Part shown: in pieces, positions 16,970 to 25,871 of the stretch
Position numbering within the stretch: the first letter of the stretch is position 1
How the letters are laid out: each line of letters starts with the position of its first letter
Origin: Bacillota bacterium
GTDB taxonomy: Bacteria; Bacillota; Dethiobacteria; DTU022
Reading direction: 5' to 3'
NCBI GenBank assembly: GCA_029552125.1
Contig: JAKPEE010000100.1
Span: 1-50,837, forward strand
DNA: 50,837 nucleotides
Translations under genes and position numbers: made by a program
Notes under the pieces: model-generated
What the model was told of the DNA's origin: nothing
The model's database searches: none
Seen by the model: only the letters and a program-made list of their open reading frames with translations

Positions 16970-18652
16970 GTGCTTACTATTTCCACAACTGATTACAGCG
17001 ACAAAGAGATTTTACACGCCGAAGATTTTAAAAAAATGATTATTGGTGCAGCATACTTTTTCTCCAGGGAGAAAGAAACAATCAATAATCTTAACGTTTT
17101 TCCGGTACCCGACGGCGATACCGGCACCAACATGAGTATGACCCTTGTCGCCGCAGCAGAGGGCTGTCTCGATTACCAGGGCGGCTCCATCGGAGAACTA
17201 TCGGCTATCGCCGCCCGGAGGGCGCTCATGGGGGCCCGGGGCAATTCCGGGGTAATTCTCTCTCAATTTTTACGGGGCCTGGCGCGGGGCTTAAGAGATA
17301 AAATTAGTATCAGCCCCGCAGGGCTGAGTAAAGCTTTTCAGTATGGGGTTGTCTACGCCTATAAAGCCGTCAGCCGCCCGGTGGAAGGGACGATCTTGAC
17401 CGTATCCCGGGAGATGGCCCGGGGCGCCCGCGCCGCGGCGCGAAACGGTCTGAAGCTCGACGGGGTACTGGAAGAAGCCATCCGCAGCGGGCGAAAAGCC
17501 CTGGAACGCACCATCGAACAGCTTCCCGTTTTAAAAGAAGCCGGTGTTGTTGATGCCGGAGGCATGGGGCTGGTTGTATTTTTAGAAGGATGCCGCACCT
17601 CCCTGCGGCACTCACTGGGAGAAATTTTAGAAATGGGCAGTTTAAGCCCTCCTGCGGGAGAGCCACCCCCTCAGGTTATGGAGGCCCCTCCGCTGCAGTT
17701 GCCCCACCCCTACTGCACGGAACTGCTGGTTAAAGGAGACGCAGACAGCGACCTTTTGCGCTCCCGCCTGGAGCCGCTGGGTGATTCCCTGCTGGTGGTG
17801 CCGGATGAGCAGTTGACTAAAATACACATTCATACCGCGGTACCTGACCAGGTTTTAAAAGTCTGCCTCGCTTGCGGCACTCTGCATGACATCAAAATAG
17901 AAAACATGCTTGACCAGCATACCCAGACCGTCCAAAAAAAGGCGGATGCCGAGCCCATGGTTACTCTGCCATCCCGGGGCGAAGAGACGGCAGCCAGCCG
18001 CAGCGGTATCATCGCCGTCTCTTTCGGTGAGGGTTTTCGCGATATTTTCTTAAACTTAGGCGCGGAAGAGGTTGTCTTCGGCGGGCAGACCATGAATCCC
18101 AAAGTGGAAGACCTGGTAGCAGCGGTGCAAAACCTTTCCGGCAGCCGGGGCATAATCCTGCCCAATAATAAAAATATTATCATGGTGGCGCAGCAGGTGC
18201 CAGCGCTGACTTCCAAAGAGGTGGTGGTGCTGCAAACCCGCACCCTGCCCCAGGGGCTGGCTGCACTGCTCGCCTACAACCCGGACCTGGATTTAAAAGA
18301 AAATTTAGAGCAGATGCAGGAGGCTGCCGGACGGGTGAAATCGGGGGAGGTTACCTATGCCACCCGCAGCACCCAATTAAACGGCATTCCGGTAAACAAA
18401 GGTGATTTTATAGGCTTGCAGGAGGGCAGCATCAGCTTCTGCGGCGCTGACCGGCGGCAAGTTGCTCTCGAACTGGTGGCGGCAATGCTTGGCCCCGAAG
18501 ACGAAATTGTTACCGTTTTTTACGGTAAAGAAGTCTCTGAAGACGAAGCCACCGCCCTGGCCCGCCGGATTGAAAAAAATCATCCCCAGGTGGAAGTGGA
18601 GCTCAAATACGGCGGACAACCCATTTATTACTATATCATTTCAGTGGAATAG
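16970..18652 (+). CDS. DAK2/DhaL-domain fatty acid kinase (FakA/YloV-like)
   Basis: The 560-residue protein has an N-terminal DhaL (DAK2) ATP-binding domain with HAEDFKKMIIGAAYF, NVFPVPDGDTGTNMS and ARGNSGVILSQ. The C-terminal part matches the YloV/FakA family, with IILPNNKNIIMVAQQ near 400. It would phosphorylate fatty acids bound to the upstream DegV protein. The GTG start is directly preceded by a GGGGG stretch. The two genes form a compact operon. Confidence 0.9.
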   Translation: MLTISTTDYSDKEILHAEDFKKMIIGAAYFFSREKETINNLNVFPVPDGDTGTNMSMTLVAAAEGCLDYQGGSIGELSAIAARRALMGARGNSGVILSQFLRGLARGLRDKISISPAGLSKAFQYGVVYAYKAVSRPVEGTILTVSREMARGARAAARNGLKLDGVLEEAIRSGRKALERTIEQLPVLKEAGVVDAGGMGLVVFLEGCRTSLRHSLGEILEMGSLSPPAGEPPPQVMEAPPLQLPHPYCTELLVKGDADSDLLRSRLEPLGDSLLVVPDEQLTKIHIHTAVPDQVLKVCLACGTLHDIKIENMLDQHTQTVQKKADAEPMVTLPSRGEETAASRSGIIAVSFGEGFRDIFLNLGAEEVVFGGQTMNPKVEDLVAAVQNLSGSRGIILPNNKNIIMVAQQVPALTSKEVVVLQTRTLPQGLAALLAYNPDLDLKENLEQMQEAAGRVKSGEVTYATRSTQLNGIPVNKGDFIGLQEGSISFCGADRRQVALELVAAMLGPEDEIVTVFYGKEVSEDEATALARRIEKNHPQVEVELKYGGQPIYYYIISVE

Positions 18653-18794
18653 CCGTTCTGCCGGATAGATAAAAATGGAATTATATTGAGGGGAGAAGGG
18701 ATTGGCACCCCGTTCAGTTTTAACTTAATCCTGCTTTTGGGTCATAATCGTTTGTGTTCCGGTAAACACTACAAAAAAGCAGGAGGTGCAAAAA

Positions 18795-19031
18795 ATGATC
18801 TGTGCCGAAGTATCGATTTATCCCCTCAAAACAGGCAATGCCAGCGCAGTGATCAACAACGCGATAAACTCATTGAATGACCATGAAATAGAGTACACCG
18901 TAGGCTCTATCAGCACGCACCTGCACGGCAGTGAAGGGCAGGTCTGGGACAGCCTGCAGCAGATGTTCAACCGGGCTCGCGAATCGGGAGAAGTGAGCAT
19001 GGTGGTCACCATTACCAATGCTGCCGACTAG
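18795..19031 (+). CDS. MTH1187/YkoF-family thiamine-binding-like protein
   Basis: The 78-residue protein belongs to the small ferredoxin-fold family once called DUF77 (now thiamine_BP). Key stretches are AEVSIYPLKTG, EYTVGSISTHLHG and WDSLQQMFNRARESG. Members bind thiamine or its pyrimidine part, but the function of many is unproven. The ATG at 18795 follows AGGAGGTGCAAAAA. It stands alone and ends at a hairpin shared with the opposite gene. Confidence 0.8.
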   Translation: MICAEVSIYPLKTGNASAVINNAINSLNDHEIEYTVGSISTHLHGSEGQVWDSLQQMFNRARESGEVSMVVTITNAAD

Positions 19032-19218
19032 CTCTTAAGGCGCCGCTTTTATGGTGCTGCGGCGGTGCCCCTGGCCCTTCAGGCCGGCCCAACAGTTTTG
19101 AAACTTTCCAGCCAGGGCGATGTTTTTTAGAGGCTCTCTGCCCGTACCGCGGGCCAGGAGAACTTTGCAACAAGAGGCGGGCCTGGAATGGCCGCCGCGA
19201 CCCTTGCACTCAAAATAT

Positions 19219-19249
19219 AAACCGCCGGATATTACCGGCGGTTTTATAT
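19219..19249. terminator. Bidirectional terminator
   Basis: AAACCGCCGG (19219-19228) and CCGGCGGTTT (19235-19244) form a perfect 10-bp stem followed by TTATAT, lying between two convergent genes. The 190 bases before it hold no recognisable gene. Confidence 0.75.
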
Positions 19250-19277
19250 AAATGGGGACAAGCGTCTTACTTTACTC

Positions 19278-19730
19278 TCACTTCGCGTAGAGGTGCTTCA
19301 TAATATCGCGGCGCGACACGATACCGGCCAGTTCCCCCGCCTCATTGAGCACCGGCAGCCGGTTTACTTCATGCTCGACCATCAAGGTGGCCGCCTGTTC
19401 AATACTCTCTTCAGTCCCCACGGAAACTACCTTTTTAGTCATCATTTCTCCGGCAGTTAAAGACATGGCCCGCTTAATTTCATTGATAAATTTCGTGGGG
19501 CTGCCCAGGAAAACCAGGCCGCCTAAGATTTCCAGGTAACCGGGAGCCTTGATCCGCGAGGCCCGCCGGATTAAATCGCCCTCGGTAACCATGCCGACCA
19601 CTCGCCCGCTCTGATCCGTCACAGGCAAACCGCTGATATTGTGCTTTAACATCAGGTTGGCGCACTTTTCCACCGGATCGTCCGTGGTTACCATAATTAC
19701 AGGCCCGGTCATCACTTCTTTAACCAGCAT
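19278..19730 (-). CDS. CBS-domain pair protein
   Basis: The 150-residue protein is made of two CBS motifs: VKEVMTGPVIMVTTDDPVEKC with HNISGLPVTDQSGRVVGMVTEGDL, and EMMTKKVVSVGTEESIEQ with HEVNRLPVLNEAGELAGIVSRRDI. CBS pairs bind adenosyl nucleotides and act as energy or redox sensors. No effector domain is attached. The start at 19730 follows GGGAGGATGGAATTA; an upstream ATG overlaps that ribosome site. Confidence 0.88.
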   Translation of the reverse strand: MLVKEVMTGPVIMVTTDDPVEKCANLMLKHNISGLPVTDQSGRVVGMVTEGDLIRRASRIKAPGYLEILGGLVFLGSPTKFINEIKRAMSLTAGEMMTKKVVSVGTEESIEQAATLMVEHEVNRLPVLNEAGELAGIVSRRDIMKHLYAK

Positions 19731-19796
19731 TAATTCCATCCTCCCGCTTAGATCATGGCCTTCTTAATTTATTCAAGATCAGCGGGAATAATCCAT

Positions 19797-20507
19797 TTAG
19801 TTATACTTTTTTTCCGGAGCACTAATCATGGTCACCCATCCTATCAGCGACACCACACCCGCAGCAGCAAGGAGCCCCAGGGCGAGAAGCACCGGTGAGC
19901 TGTTTTGCTGAATGGTCAGCACGCTGCTCCACCATTCCGGCCTGATCTGCGTCAGCGCAAAGAGCAGCACCGCCAGCGCAGGAAAGATGAACCATTTGCC
20001 CCAGCGATAGGAGAAGGTTCCGAGAACGTGGCTTGCGGTAATGATAAACAGGGCCACAGTAAAGTGCACCAGGAAAGCTTCTACAAACGTATGCCTCTCC
20101 ATACCGTAAAAGCTAAAATAGTAAATCTCGCCGATGCCCCTGAGGGCCTTTACCATCCGGAGCTCGAATAGCAGATAGGCCGCTGTCTGGAGAATGGCGT
20201 TATAGCAGGAGAAGAGCAGGGAAAAAAGCAGAACAGCCAGGTAATATTCGTCCCTGTTAAATGTAATCTCAGGCGCTCCAGTAATGGAAATTTTTGCGGT
20301 AAAAAAACCGACATAAAAAAGATAGATAAATAGCACCCACAGGCCACCCATAATCATATATCCTTCTGATGGAAAAATTTCGTAACGGACAGCGCCCCAC
20401 AGTATCAGCAGCAGGTAAATACCGGTAAAAACAAACCAGAAAGCAATAAAACTGGCCCGGTAATGTCTCATGAGCATATCGCACATTGAAGAAATTCTTT
20501 TAGTCAT
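19797..20507 (-). CDS. Integral membrane protein of unknown function
   Basis: I do not recognise this 236-residue protein. It has about six hydrophobic segments, including FWFVFTGIYLLLILWGAV and VALFIITASHVLG, and little else. Layout and size are reminiscent of ABC-2-type permeases, but no ATPase is nearby. The gene follows the HTH regulator by 30 bases on the same strand, and its ATG has GGAGGAAGCTAAGA upstream, so it is probably the last gene of the DUF2975-HTH operon. Confidence 0.7.
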   Translation of the reverse strand: MTKRISSMCDMLMRHYRASFIAFWFVFTGIYLLLILWGAVRYEIFPSEGYMIMGGLWVLFIYLFYVGFFTAKISITGAPEITFNRDEYYLAVLLFSLLFSCYNAILQTAAYLLFELRMVKALRGIGEIYYFSFYGMERHTFVEAFLVHFTVALFIITASHVLGTFSYRWGKWFIFPALAVLLFALTQIRPEWWSSVLTIQQNSSPVLLALGLLAAAGVVSLIGWVTMISAPEKKYN

Positions 20508-20537
20508 TCTTAGCTTCCTCCCTACCGGTCAAGTTGC

Positions 20538-20759
20538 TCAGCCGGTGCCGGATTCATCTTCGATGTATTCCAAAATATCTCCCGGCTGGCACGATAAAGC
20601 TTTACAGATGGCATCAAGGGTGGAGAAGCGAATAGCCTTGGCTTTATTATTTTTAAGGATGGACAGGTTTACGGTAGTTATGTTAACCATCTCCGATAGT
20701 TCTGTTAGCGAGATCTTGCGCTTCGCCAGCATCACATCCAGGTTAACGATGATGGGCAT
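20538..20759 (-). CDS. XRE/YozG-type HTH transcriptional regulator
   Basis: This 73-residue Cro/C1-type helix-turn-helix protein contains RKISLTELSEMVNITTVNLSILKNNKAK and CKALSCQPGDILEY, the standard pattern of the YozG-like family. Such small regulators are commonly encoded next to a DUF2975 membrane protein, as here. It may regulate its own operon. The ATG follows GGAGAGATAATTA. Confidence 0.88.
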   Translation of the reverse strand: MPIIVNLDVMLAKRKISLTELSEMVNITTVNLSILKNNKAKAIRFSTLDAICKALSCQPGDILEYIEDESGTG

Positions 20760-20779
20760 TAATTATCTCTCCAGTTTCA

Positions 20780-21271
20780 CTAAATCGTCAGCTTGTTTTC
20801 TTCTTTAATCTGGTAAGACAGTTTGAATATCTCTGCCAGCACCAGGGCGAACAGTCCGAAAAAGATAAATAAAAACAGGCCAATGTTTAAAATTATCCCC
20901 CCTTCCCCCAGCCCGAAGATAACCAGTTGCCTGTCTTTGATGATGCTTACCAGGGTAAAGATAAAATTAATGGCCCCGATAGCCAGCGATAAAATGCCGA
21001 TGGTCCGAAAATTGTGCACATTCTCCAGGGTAAATGGCTCTCCCTCCAGTATAGTCCGGATGATCTGCCGCAGCTTAATCATGGTGATCAGGGCGATAAA
21101 AAATGCAGTTAAAAAGAGAAGATAAATTATGATGTTTTCCCAGTTTGGATAGGTGATACTGCTGTAGACAATAGCAATAACGGACAGCAGAAAAACGATG
21201 ATACTGATGATGAAAAAAGTGTTCACAAAAGCGCTTAAAGCCCTGGCGGTTGGAAAACCTGCCTTCTTCAC
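20780..21271 (-). CDS. DUF2975 membrane protein
   Basis: The 163-residue protein has four hydrophobic segments (FFIISIIVFLLSVIAIV, IIIYLLFLTAFFIAL, IGILSLAIGAINFIF and GLFLFIFFGLFALVL). The stretch GEPFTLENVHNFRTIG after the second segment is typical of DUF2975. Its function is unknown. The family is frequently paired with a YozG-type regulator. The GTG start is preceded by AAAGGGTGGTGAACT. Confidence 0.82.
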   Translation of the reverse strand: MKKAGFPTARALSAFVNTFFIISIIVFLLSVIAIVYSSITYPNWENIIIYLLFLTAFFIALITMIKLRQIIRTILEGEPFTLENVHNFRTIGILSLAIGAINFIFTLVSIIKDRQLVIFGLGEGGIILNIGLFLFIFFGLFALVLAEIFKLSYQIKEENKLTI

Positions 21272-21368
21272 AGTTCACCACCCTTTCTGCCGTTTTGAGC
21301 ATATTTTACCATATTTGCATAACGATTATCAATAATAATTTAACGTAATGCATAAATTTTCTTAAACA

Positions 21369-21392
21369 GAGCGGGCCCCTGGGGGCCCGCTC
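21369..21392 (-). terminator. Terminator after the acyl-CoA ligase operon
   Basis: GAGCGGGCCCC and GGGGCCCGCTC form an 11-bp GC-rich stem. Reading the minus strand, it is followed by TGTTTAAG, a weak T-tract, and lies 30 bases after the ligase stop. Confidence 0.55.
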
Positions 21393-21421
21393 CACGGCAT
21401 TTATGGTTAAATGCATCAGGA

Positions 21422-23092
21422 TTAATGGCTGCCGCTTTCCATGGCTTTTTTCTTCATTTCACGGCGCAAAATCTTGCCGATAGCCGATTTGGGCAGTTCA
21501 TCGATAAAGTAAATCTTCCGGGGCACCTTGTATGCGGCCAGGTTTTCCTTGCAGTAGCGGATCAACTCCTCTTCGCTCAAAGTTTCCCCGGAGCGGGGCA
21601 CCACATATGAAACCACGGTTTCGCCGCGGTACTGGTCAGGAACGCCCACGGTACATGCTTCTTGAACCCCGGGGTGAGCAAAAAGGACGTCGTCAATCTC
21701 GTTGGGATAAACATTAAAGCCCCCGGCGATGATCAGGTCTTTACGCCGATCGATTACCGATAGGTAGCCCTCTTCATCCATAATGCCGATATCCCCGCTG
21801 TAGAGCCAGCCGTCCCGCAAAACCTGTTCCGTCTCTTGTGGATTCCGGTAGTATCCCTTCATCACCTGGGGCCCCTTGATCAAAATCTCCCCGGCTTCAC
21901 CCGGCGGCAGCTCTTTTGTGCCGGTTTCAATATCCACGATTTTAATATCGGTATTGGGTAAAGGCAGGCCCACCGAGCCCGGTTTAATCTTTCCTTTCCA
22001 CGGTGAAGCCGTGGCCAGGGGGGTGCTCTCCGTCAGGCCATAGACATCGATAATCGGCTTGCCGGTAAGCTTCATCAGCCGGTTATACGTGTCCACGGGC
22101 AGCGGTGCCGCGCCGGCAAAATAACCTTTGATAAAGGAGAGATCCATACTGGTGAAATCTTTATTGACCAGCAGCCCGGCATAGATTGTGGGCACCCCTG
22201 GCAGATAATCAGGCTTGAACTGCTTAACCATTTCGGCTACAATGGCCGGATCGGGACGGGGCACGATAAGTGCCGTCAAACCGGCCCAGAGGGCATAGTT
22301 TTGCATGGCCGTGAAACCGGCGGAATGGAAATAGGGATAGACCGCCAGCAGCTTCTCCCCTTCTTTGACGCCCGGCAGCCAGGCGGCAAACTGCTGCACG
22401 TTGGCGGAAATATTGGCATGAGTTAACATCACTCCCTTGCTGACCCCGGTGGTGCCGCCGGTATAGAGGATTGCCGCCACCTCATCCCAGGAGGAGAGTT
22501 CCTCCACGGGTATACCGGGATACTGTTTCAGCAAATCGGTAAAGCGGAACACATTTTCCTGCGGCGTAATCTTGCGGTACATCTTTTTTTTCACCAGCGG
22601 ATAAAGCTGTTTCTTGGGGAACGGCAGAAAATCGTTGATATGACAGGTAACAATTTTTTGAATCCCGGTCTTCTCTTTCAGGCTGAGCAGGCGCGGCAGC
22701 AGCAAGTCCAGCCCCACCACTAGCTTTGCCTCTGAATCGTTGAACTGGTGGGCCAGTTCGCGCTCGGTGTAAAGGGGATTGTTCGGCACCGCCACTGCGC
22801 CAATCCGGAAAGTCGCGTACATGGCTATTGTCATCTGCGGCAGGTTGGGCAGTACTAAGGCCACTTTATCTCCCGGCGCCACGCCCAGCGCCAGCAGGGC
22901 CCGGGCAAAGCGGTTCACCAGGGTCTCCAGCTCACTAAAAGAGATCTCCCGGCCCATGTAGTTCATCGCCGCCAGGCCGGCCCGTTTTTCGGCAGAGCGG
23001 CTCAAGGCTTTCGAAAGAGTGATCTCTTCCAGCTCAAGGTAATGGGGCACGCCGGGTGCATAAGACTGGTGCCACCGTTTACTTTCACTCAT
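21422..23092 (-). CDS. Long-chain acyl-CoA synthetase (AMP-forming)
   Basis: The 556-residue enzyme activates a carboxylic acid to its CoA thioester with ATP. The ANL-family motifs are complete: YTGGTTGVSKGVMLTH (P-loop), VYGLTESTP, YSGDIG, DRRKDLIIAGGFNVYP and the C-terminal catalytic Lys in KSAIGKILRRE. The start at 23092 follows AGGAGGTGCTGGAAA. An ATG at 23110 overlaps the stop codon of the upstream reductase and would add six residues. It is the last gene of a three-gene operon with the reductase and the RetSat-like enzyme, which suggests that their substrate is an activated acid. Chain specificity cannot be read. Confidence 0.92.
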   Translation of the reverse strand: MSESKRWHQSYAPGVPHYLELEEITLSKALSRSAEKRAGLAAMNYMGREISFSELETLVNRFARALLALGVAPGDKVALVLPNLPQMTIAMYATFRIGAVAVPNNPLYTERELAHQFNDSEAKLVVGLDLLLPRLLSLKEKTGIQKIVTCHINDFLPFPKKQLYPLVKKKMYRKITPQENVFRFTDLLKQYPGIPVEELSSWDEVAAILYTGGTTGVSKGVMLTHANISANVQQFAAWLPGVKEGEKLLAVYPYFHSAGFTAMQNYALWAGLTALIVPRPDPAIVAEMVKQFKPDYLPGVPTIYAGLLVNKDFTSMDLSFIKGYFAGAAPLPVDTYNRLMKLTGKPIIDVYGLTESTPLATASPWKGKIKPGSVGLPLPNTDIKIVDIETGTKELPPGEAGEILIKGPQVMKGYYRNPQETEQVLRDGWLYSGDIGIMDEEGYLSVIDRRKDLIIAGGFNVYPNEIDDVLFAHPGVQEACTVGVPDQYRGETVVSYVVPRSGETLSEEELIRYCKENLAAYKVPRKIYFIDELPKSAIGKILRREMKKKAMESGSH

Positions 23093-23106
23093 TTTCCAGC
23101 ACCTCC

Positions 23107-24288
23107 TCATGGAGTCGTCAAGCTAAGGTCCGAAAGCGGGTAAGACGCGCAGGGATGGATAAACCCTAAACGGCGGTCCGCGGCGCGCCGCCCATCGCTT
23201 TCCGGGCGGACATATACTTCTCCCGCTGTCAACAGAGAGCGGCAGAAACCGCACTCGCCGGAGCGGCACTGTGAATCGGGAGCCAGGCCGGCCCGCTCCA
23301 GGGCCGTAAGGATGCTTTCCTCCGCCGCCGCCGGTACGGTGTATTCCGCGCCGCGCCGGCGGAGATGCAGTTGAAAGATCCGCCCCCGGGCCCCGGCGGG
23401 GTAGCCGGGCTCTGCAGTAATATCCTGCACCGCCCCGGCCAGTTCCCAGCGGATCTGCCGCCGCGGCAGGCCCAGTTGGGCAAACTGCTCCTGCAAAAAG
23501 CGATACATCTCCGGAGGACCGCAGACAAAAAAGCTCTTCCCGGACAGTTCGCCGGCATATTCCCGGATTAGCGCCGCATCGATGAACCCCTTCAGCCCAT
23601 CCCAACCTGCCGCAGGTTCGCTGATGACATGCTCCACCCTGATTTTTTGCGGCGCTTTTGCCGCCAGGGCCTCCAGCTCTTTGGCAAAAATAATTTCATC
23701 GGCCAGGCGGCTGCCGTAAAGGAGCAGCAACTCCAGGTCCAGCTTTCCGGCGGCGATTTCGCGGATCATAGAGCGGAACGGGGTCACACCGCTGCCGCCG
23801 GCAATAGCGACGATCTGCCGGGAATCCCGCAGCGGTTCAAAATAAAAGTTTCCGTGGGGTCCGCTGGCTTCCACCAGCGATCCGGCTTGCCATTGGCGCC
23901 AGATCTGCTCGCTGACAAACCCTCCCGCCTTGCGGCGCACGGTCAGCTCCAGAAAGCCGGGCCAATCCGAGGGGGCCGAAGAAATGGAATAGGGACGGGC
24001 CACCCGCTTCCCTTCCACTTCCATTTTTACGCTCAAATACTGCCCGGCCCGGAAAAAAGGCAGCCCGCTTCCCTCTGCTGCAGTAAAGCGGTATGTCCTG
24101 GTGTCGGAGGTTTCATCTTTTATGGCCTCCAGGCGCAGGGTGATTTTTTCCGGATGCAGCCGCTGGACCAGCTCCTGCACCGGGTCGCTCAGGTCAAGCG
24201 TGGCCGGTGCGGCCTCAATTTTTTGCGCGCGGAGGGAAGTTAACTCCATCATGCGGGCCAGATCCTGCTCCATACCGTTGATTTCCAT
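23107..24288 (-). CDS. Ferredoxin-NADP reductase-type flavoprotein with C-terminal plant-type [2Fe-2S] domain
   Basis: The 393-residue protein has an FAD-binding domain with RPYSISSAP (about 98-106), an NAD(P)-binding domain with IAGGSGVTPFRSM and VCGPPEMYRFL, and a C-terminal [2Fe-2S] domain with CRSGECGFC plus a later Cys in HPCASYP. This is the layout of phenol hydroxylase or benzoate dioxygenase reductases and of Hcr-like proteins. The organism looks anaerobic, so electron delivery to the neighbouring FAD oxidoreductase, not to an oxygenase, is my inference. The start lies two bases after the stop of the upstream gene, behind GGAGGCCTAACC. The first 45 residues are an extra segment of unknown role. 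Confidence 0.88.
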   Translation of the reverse strand: MEINGMEQDLARMMELTSLRAQKIEAAPATLDLSDPVQELVQRLHPEKITLRLEAIKDETSDTRTYRFTAAEGSGLPFFRAGQYLSVKMEVEGKRVARPYSISSAPSDWPGFLELTVRRKAGGFVSEQIWRQWQAGSLVEASGPHGNFYFEPLRDSRQIVAIAGGSGVTPFRSMIREIAAGKLDLELLLLYGSRLADEIIFAKELEALAAKAPQKIRVEHVISEPAAGWDGLKGFIDAALIREYAGELSGKSFFVCGPPEMYRFLQEQFAQLGLPRRQIRWELAGAVQDITAEPGYPAGARGRIFQLHLRRRGAEYTVPAAAEESILTALERAGLAPDSQCRSGECGFCRSLLTAGEVYVRPESDGRRAADRRLGFIHPCASYPLSDLSLTTP

Positions 24289-24290
24289 GG

Positions 24291-25871
24291 TTAGGCCTCC
24301 CTTCCAGCGGAACCGCCCAGGTGGTGCAGCACCGCCAGGGCGGCAGCCCGCCCGGAGATGATCGATGGAGCGTAGCCATGGCCCATGAAGGCAAAACCGC
24401 CGGCAAACTCCAACCCCTTGATCAACCGCTCGCTGCCGGTGGCCATGGACCGGGCCACTATTGAATCCCAGGGATCCTGTTCGTAGCCGTAAATAACCCC
24501 TTTGTAGGCGCCGGTATAGCGGGCAAAGGTCTGGGGTGCAGCTACCTCGATTTCTTCGATATGGTCCCGGATAGGGGCGTTTAAATACTCTTCCAGTTGC
24601 CGCACCATGGCCCCGGCCATCTGATTTTTAACATCGTAATACTGTTCCGGGCGCACCTCCCGCCAGGCCTCCGGCCCCACCAGGGAGGTGGCGGAAAGGA
24701 TGGTTGTTCCCGGAGGGGAACATTCCGGGTTGGCCCGGTTTAAGCAGATCACGGCCTGCATCTGCGGCGGCTCAAAGCGGCAGAAGTTGGCGTAGGCCTG
24801 TTCGGTATCCATGGAGGGGCCGATGAAATAACCGTAGCTGTCCAGGTTTAGCGCCTCCGGGGTCGCATCGAGCCCCAGGTAAACCACCAGGGCGCTGGTC
24901 CCGACCCGGCGGGCGTTCAGCAGCCTGGCCGCCCGCTCCGGCACCGCCTCGCGCGGGTGCACCAGGCGCCCGTAAACCAGGTGCGGCGAAAGATTGGCCA
25001 CCACGGCGCGGGCTTTGATGTGCTCCCCGCCCTCCGTTTCAACGGCCACAACTTTTCCCCCCTCTACCAGGATTTTGCTGACCCGGGTGTTGTAGCAAGT
25101 CTCCCCGCCCAGCTCGCGAATGCTCGCATCCATGGCCGCCGCCAGGCCGTGCGAGGTAAAACGGGGAATATACGCGCCCTTGCTGATGTAGCTGTAGAGC
25201 ATCACCGCAAAGAGGGTGAAGCTCATCCGGCTCACCGGGACGCCCATGTAGCTCCAGTAGGGATAGATCATTTGCAGCGCTTTTTCCGGCAGGCCGAATT
25301 TTGCCGTTACCTCGGCCACAGTATAGCCCGCGGTGGTGACGAAAGCAGGGTAGCGTTCCAGCAGCACGGCCGGGTCCGGTTTCCCTCCCGAGCGGCCGAT
25401 GAAACTCAAAGCCCGGGACACCTCGCGGCATACTTCCATATAACGGGCCAGGGGTTCACGGCTGCCGGGGACCGCCCCGGCGATAGTCTCGATAAACGGC
25501 TCTACCCCGAAAGGGATCTTGATATTCAAACCCGCTTCGGGCAAAATGAGGTGATAGGCCTCGGGCACCGGCAGAAACTCTACCTGCACCCCGACCTCAT
25601 CCTCTAAAAAACGGCGCACCGCGCCCTTATTGTCGGGCGGCCCCACATCGGAAAGTTCATGCAGCGAAACCTCGAACTCAAAGCGCCCGCGGACAAAGCT
25701 GGTGGCAAATCCCCCCGGCAGGTTGTGCTGCTCCAGCAGCAGCACCTTCGCCCCTTCCGCCGCTAGCTTCAGGGCGGCGGAAAGGCCGCCCAGCCCGGCG
25801 CCAATAACCACCACATCATATTCAAGGAGGGACGGTTCTTGACTTGAATTGGCAGCTTTTACCTGATGCAA
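24291..25871 (-). CDS. FAD-dependent oxidoreductase, phytoene desaturase / retinol saturase (CrtI/RetSat)-like
   Basis: The 526-residue flavoprotein begins with a dinucleotide-binding motif, VVVIGAGLGGLSAALKLAAEG (about 20-40; shorter form GAGLGGLSAA), continues with LLEQHNLPGGFATSF and closes with a C-terminal FAD motif in GLEFAGGFAFMGHGYAPS. These match the CrtI/RetSat amine-oxidase-like superfamily that adds or removes hydrogens at C=C bonds of hydrophobic molecules. Neither carotenoid synthesis genes nor a phytoene synthase are present. The neighbours are an acyl-CoA ligase and an iron-sulfur reductase. I infer a saturase or desaturase acting on an unsaturated, possibly isoprenoid, acid or CoA ester. 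Confidence 0.85.
   Translation of the reverse strand: MHQVKAANSSQEPSLLEYDVVVIGAGLGGLSAALKLAAEGAKVLLLEQHNLPGGFATSFVRGRFEFEVSLHELSDVGPPDNKGAVRRFLEDEVGVQVEFLPVPEAYHLILPEAGLNIKIPFGVEPFIETIAGAVPGSREPLARYMEVCREVSRALSFIGRSGGKPDPAVLLERYPAFVTTAGYTVAEVTAKFGLPEKALQMIYPYWSYMGVPVSRMSFTLFAVMLYSYISKGAYIPRFTSHGLAAAMDASIRELGGETCYNTRVSKILVEGGKVVAVETEGGEHIKARAVVANLSPHLVYGRLVHPREAVPERAARLLNARRVGTSALVVYLGLDATPEALNLDSYGYFIGPSMDTEQAYANFCRFEPPQMQAVICLNRANPECSPPGTTILSATSLVGPEAWREVRPEQYYDVKNQMAGAMVRQLEEYLNAPIRDHIEEIEVAAPQTFARYTGAYKGVIYGYEQDPWDSIVARSMATGSERLIKGLEFAGGFAFMGHGYAPSIISGRAAALAVLHHLGGSAGREA

Noticed and set aside
24291-25871. Carotenoid biosynthesis gene
   Set aside because: The protein is CrtI/RetSat-like, but no phytoene synthase or other carotenoid gene is present and its neighbours are CoA-pathway genes.
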